DNA of 15,112 bases, from contig CAZEFK010000178.1 in the NCBI GenBank assembly GCA_964511405.1, forward strand, positions 1 to 15,112, in the 5' to 3' direction. Under the pieces are notes generated by a model that worked only from the letters and a program-made list of their open reading frames with translations, was not told the origin of the DNA and did not search any database. Within the stretch, counting starts at the first letter, position 1; every line of letters begins with the position of its first letter. Shown here one piece after another: positions 13,661-15,112 of this stretch. The stretch comes from CAZEFK01 sp964511405 (lineage in GTDB: Bacteria; Pseudomonadota; Alphaproteobacteria; Elsterales; Elsteraceae). The translations under genes and the position numbers were made by a program.

Positions 13661-15112
13661 CTAAATCTGGCCGAGCGTCTTTATCTTCGCCTTGGGATGG
13701 ATCTCGCTTTGGCTGAGCACGACCGTCGCCGGCCGGAACCGCTCGATGATCGACCGGACATAGGGGCGGATCGGGGGGCTGGTCAGCAAGACCGGTGACT
13801 CGCCCATCTGCCCGAAGCGATCGAAGGTCTGGCGGACCGAGCTGATGAAGCGCTGCAGCTGCGACGGCGGCATCGACAGCTGCTTGTCATCGCCGCTGCC
13901 GACCAGGGACTCGTGGAACTGCTGCTCCCATTCGGGGCTGAGCGTGACCAGCGGGATGAACCCGGCCGAGCCGGTGTTGGCGTCGGAGATCTGGCGCGCC
14001 AGACGCGCCCGCACATGCTCGGTGATCGCGCCGATGTTGCGGGTATAGCTGCAGGCTTCGGAGACGCCTTCCAGGATCGTGGGCAGGTCGCGGATCGAGA
14101 TGCGCTCGTTGAGCAGCGCCTGCAGGATGCGCTGGAAGCCGCCGATCGACAGCTGGGTCGGGATCACGTCGCCGACCAGCTTCTGATGTTCCTTCTGCAG
14201 CTCGTTCAGCAGCTTCTGGGTCTCGGAATGGCTGAGCAGCTCCGAGATGTTGTCCTTGACCACCTCGGTCAGGTGGGTCGTGATCACGGTGGGCGGATCG
14301 ACCACGGTGTAGCCGCGGAACAGCGCCTCTTCGCGGTTGTTCTCGGCGATCCACATGGCGGGCAGGCCGAAGGTCGGCTCGGTCGTGGGCTCGCCCGGCA
14401 GGGTGATGGCCTCGCCCCGCGGGTCCATCACCAGCAGCATGTTCGGGCGGATATCGCCGCGGCCGGCCTCGATCTCCTTGACCCGCAGAACATAGGTATT
14501 GGCGGGCAGCTGCAGGTTGTCCTGGATGCGCACCGCCGGCATGACGAAGCCGAGCTCGGAGGCGAGCTGCCGGCGCAGCGCCTTGATCTGGTCGGTCAGG
14601 CGCTGGCCCTTGGGCGTGTTGATCAGCGACAGCAAGCCATAGCCGAGCTCGAGGCGGATGAGATCGATCTGCAGGGCGGTCGCGATCGGCTCCTCGGCAA
14701 CCGGCGCCGGCGCTGCTCCCACCTCGGTCGCGGCCAGCTCGGCCTGGCGGGCGCGCTGCTGGGTCAGATAGCCGAGGCCGCCGAGCATCAGCGCCAGCGC
14801 CATGAACGGCACGAACGGCACGCCCGGCAGCAGGCTGAGGAAGCCAAGCAGGCCGCCGGCCAGCCACAGCGCGATCGGGTAGCCGCCAAGCTGCTTGAAC
14901 AGCGCCTTGTCGTGGGTGCCGATCGCCCCCGACTTGGTCACGATCAGGCCGGCCGCGGTCGACACGATCAGCGCCGGGATCTGGGTCACCAGGCCGTCGC
15001 CGACGGTCAGGAAGGTGTAGTTCGAGGTGGCTTCAAGCAGCGACATGTCGTGCTGCAGCACGCCGATCAGAAAGCCGCCAACGACCGCTCCGATCAAGGA
15101 GCCAAACCCGCC
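13661..15112 (-). CDS. flhA: Flagellar export gate protein FlhA (5' partial)
   Basis: FlhA is the large membrane subunit of the flagellar type III export gate; its cytoplasmic domain forms a ring that docks FliJ, chaperones and substrates. The window holds the last roughly 483 codons, and the frame stays open to the edge, so the first membrane helices are missing. The visible part has the family signature region TVGDGLVTQIPALIVSTAAG, two to three further hydrophobic segments (about 14770-15000), a variable linker, and the cytoplasmic domain with MWIAENNREEA and the TVVDPPTVITTHLTEV segment, ending at TAG 13661-13663. TTG 15097 is an internal Leu codon, not a start. It is probably first of the flhA-flhF-flhG-FliK-like run; the promoter is outside the window. 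Confidence 0.95.
   Translation of the reverse strand, partial: GGFGSLIGAVVGGFLIGVLQHDMSLLEATSNYTFLTVGDGLVTQIPALIVSTAAGLIVTKSGAIGTHDKALFKQLGGYPIALWLAGGLLGFLSLLPGVPFVPFMALALMLGGLGYLTQQRARQAELAATEVGAAPAPVAEEPIATALQIDLIRLELGYGLLSLINTPKGQRLTDQIKALRRQLASELGFVMPAVRIQDNLQLPANTYVLRVKEIEAGRGDIRPNMLLVMDPRGEAITLPGEPTTEPTFGLPAMWIAENNREEALFRGYTVVDPPTVITTHLTEVVKDNISELLSHSETQKLLNELQKEHQKLVGDVIPTQLSIGGFQRILQALLNERISIRDLPTILEGVSEACSYTRNIGAITEHVRARLARQISDANTGSAGFIPLVTLSPEWEQQFHESLVGSGDDKQLSMPPSQLQRFISSVRQTFDRFGQMGESPVLLTSPPIRPYVRSIIERFRPATVVLSQSEIHPKAKIKTLGQI

Noticed and set aside
1..15112. Mobile elements, CRISPR arrays, tRNA/rRNA genes or defence systems
   Set aside because: I saw no transposase, inverted terminal repeats, regularly spaced repeats or RNA gene signatures; the region is continuous motility genes.

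Overview
This GC-rich window is a chromosomal motility region from an alphaproteobacterium. The best guess is Rhodospirillales or a relative, inferred from the hybrid CheA with a C-terminal receiver, the CtrA cell-cycle regulator beside fliI-fliJ, and the FlhF/FlhG style; the exact genus cannot be read from the sequence. Nearly all of it is coding, and the longest gap between genes is about 200 bases.

Left part (1-6242, plus strand): a chemotaxis operon in the order cheA (5' end outside the window) - cheW - cheY - cheB - cheR - GAF/GGDEF diguanylate cyclase. Genes overlap by a few bases or are separated by 10-91 bases, so they are probably co-transcribed. They form a full signalling set: kinase and coupling protein, response regulator, receptor methylesterase and methyltransferase, plus a predicted c-di-GMP synthase. 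The cheA reading frame is broken near 790. About 25 bases seem to be missing between the F box and the G2 box of the ATPase domain, which splits the gene into two frames.

Middle (6243-9219): a hairpin region (6241-6285) separates the chemotaxis operon from the convergent ctrA gene (minus, 6300-7016). ctrA is divergent from fliI-fliJ (plus, 7219-8972), the flagellar export ATPase and its chaperone/escort. The divergent spacer carries a perfect CtrA box, TTAA-N7-TTAAC, at 7143-7158, so CtrA very likely controls fliI-fliJ directly. After fliJ comes a strong hairpin, then a small minus-strand gene for a YjfB-like putative motility protein.

Right part (9339-15112, minus strand): flhA (its 5' end is beyond the window) - flhF - flhG - a large FliK-like protein. 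flhF and flhG overlap by 4 bases, and the FliK-like gene starts 3 bases after flhG. This block supplies the export gate, the two GTPase/ATPase proteins that set flagellar position and number, and a probable hook-length or substrate-switch protein with a very long low-complexity N-terminus.

The content is a largely conventional flagellar/chemotaxis locus rather than a clearly new system. The points most worth a second look are the cheA lesion, the CtrA box, an AT-rich island inside ctrA, the repeat-bearing FliK-like protein, an FlhG without the usual N-terminal activator motif, and the alternative hairpins after the cyclase gene.
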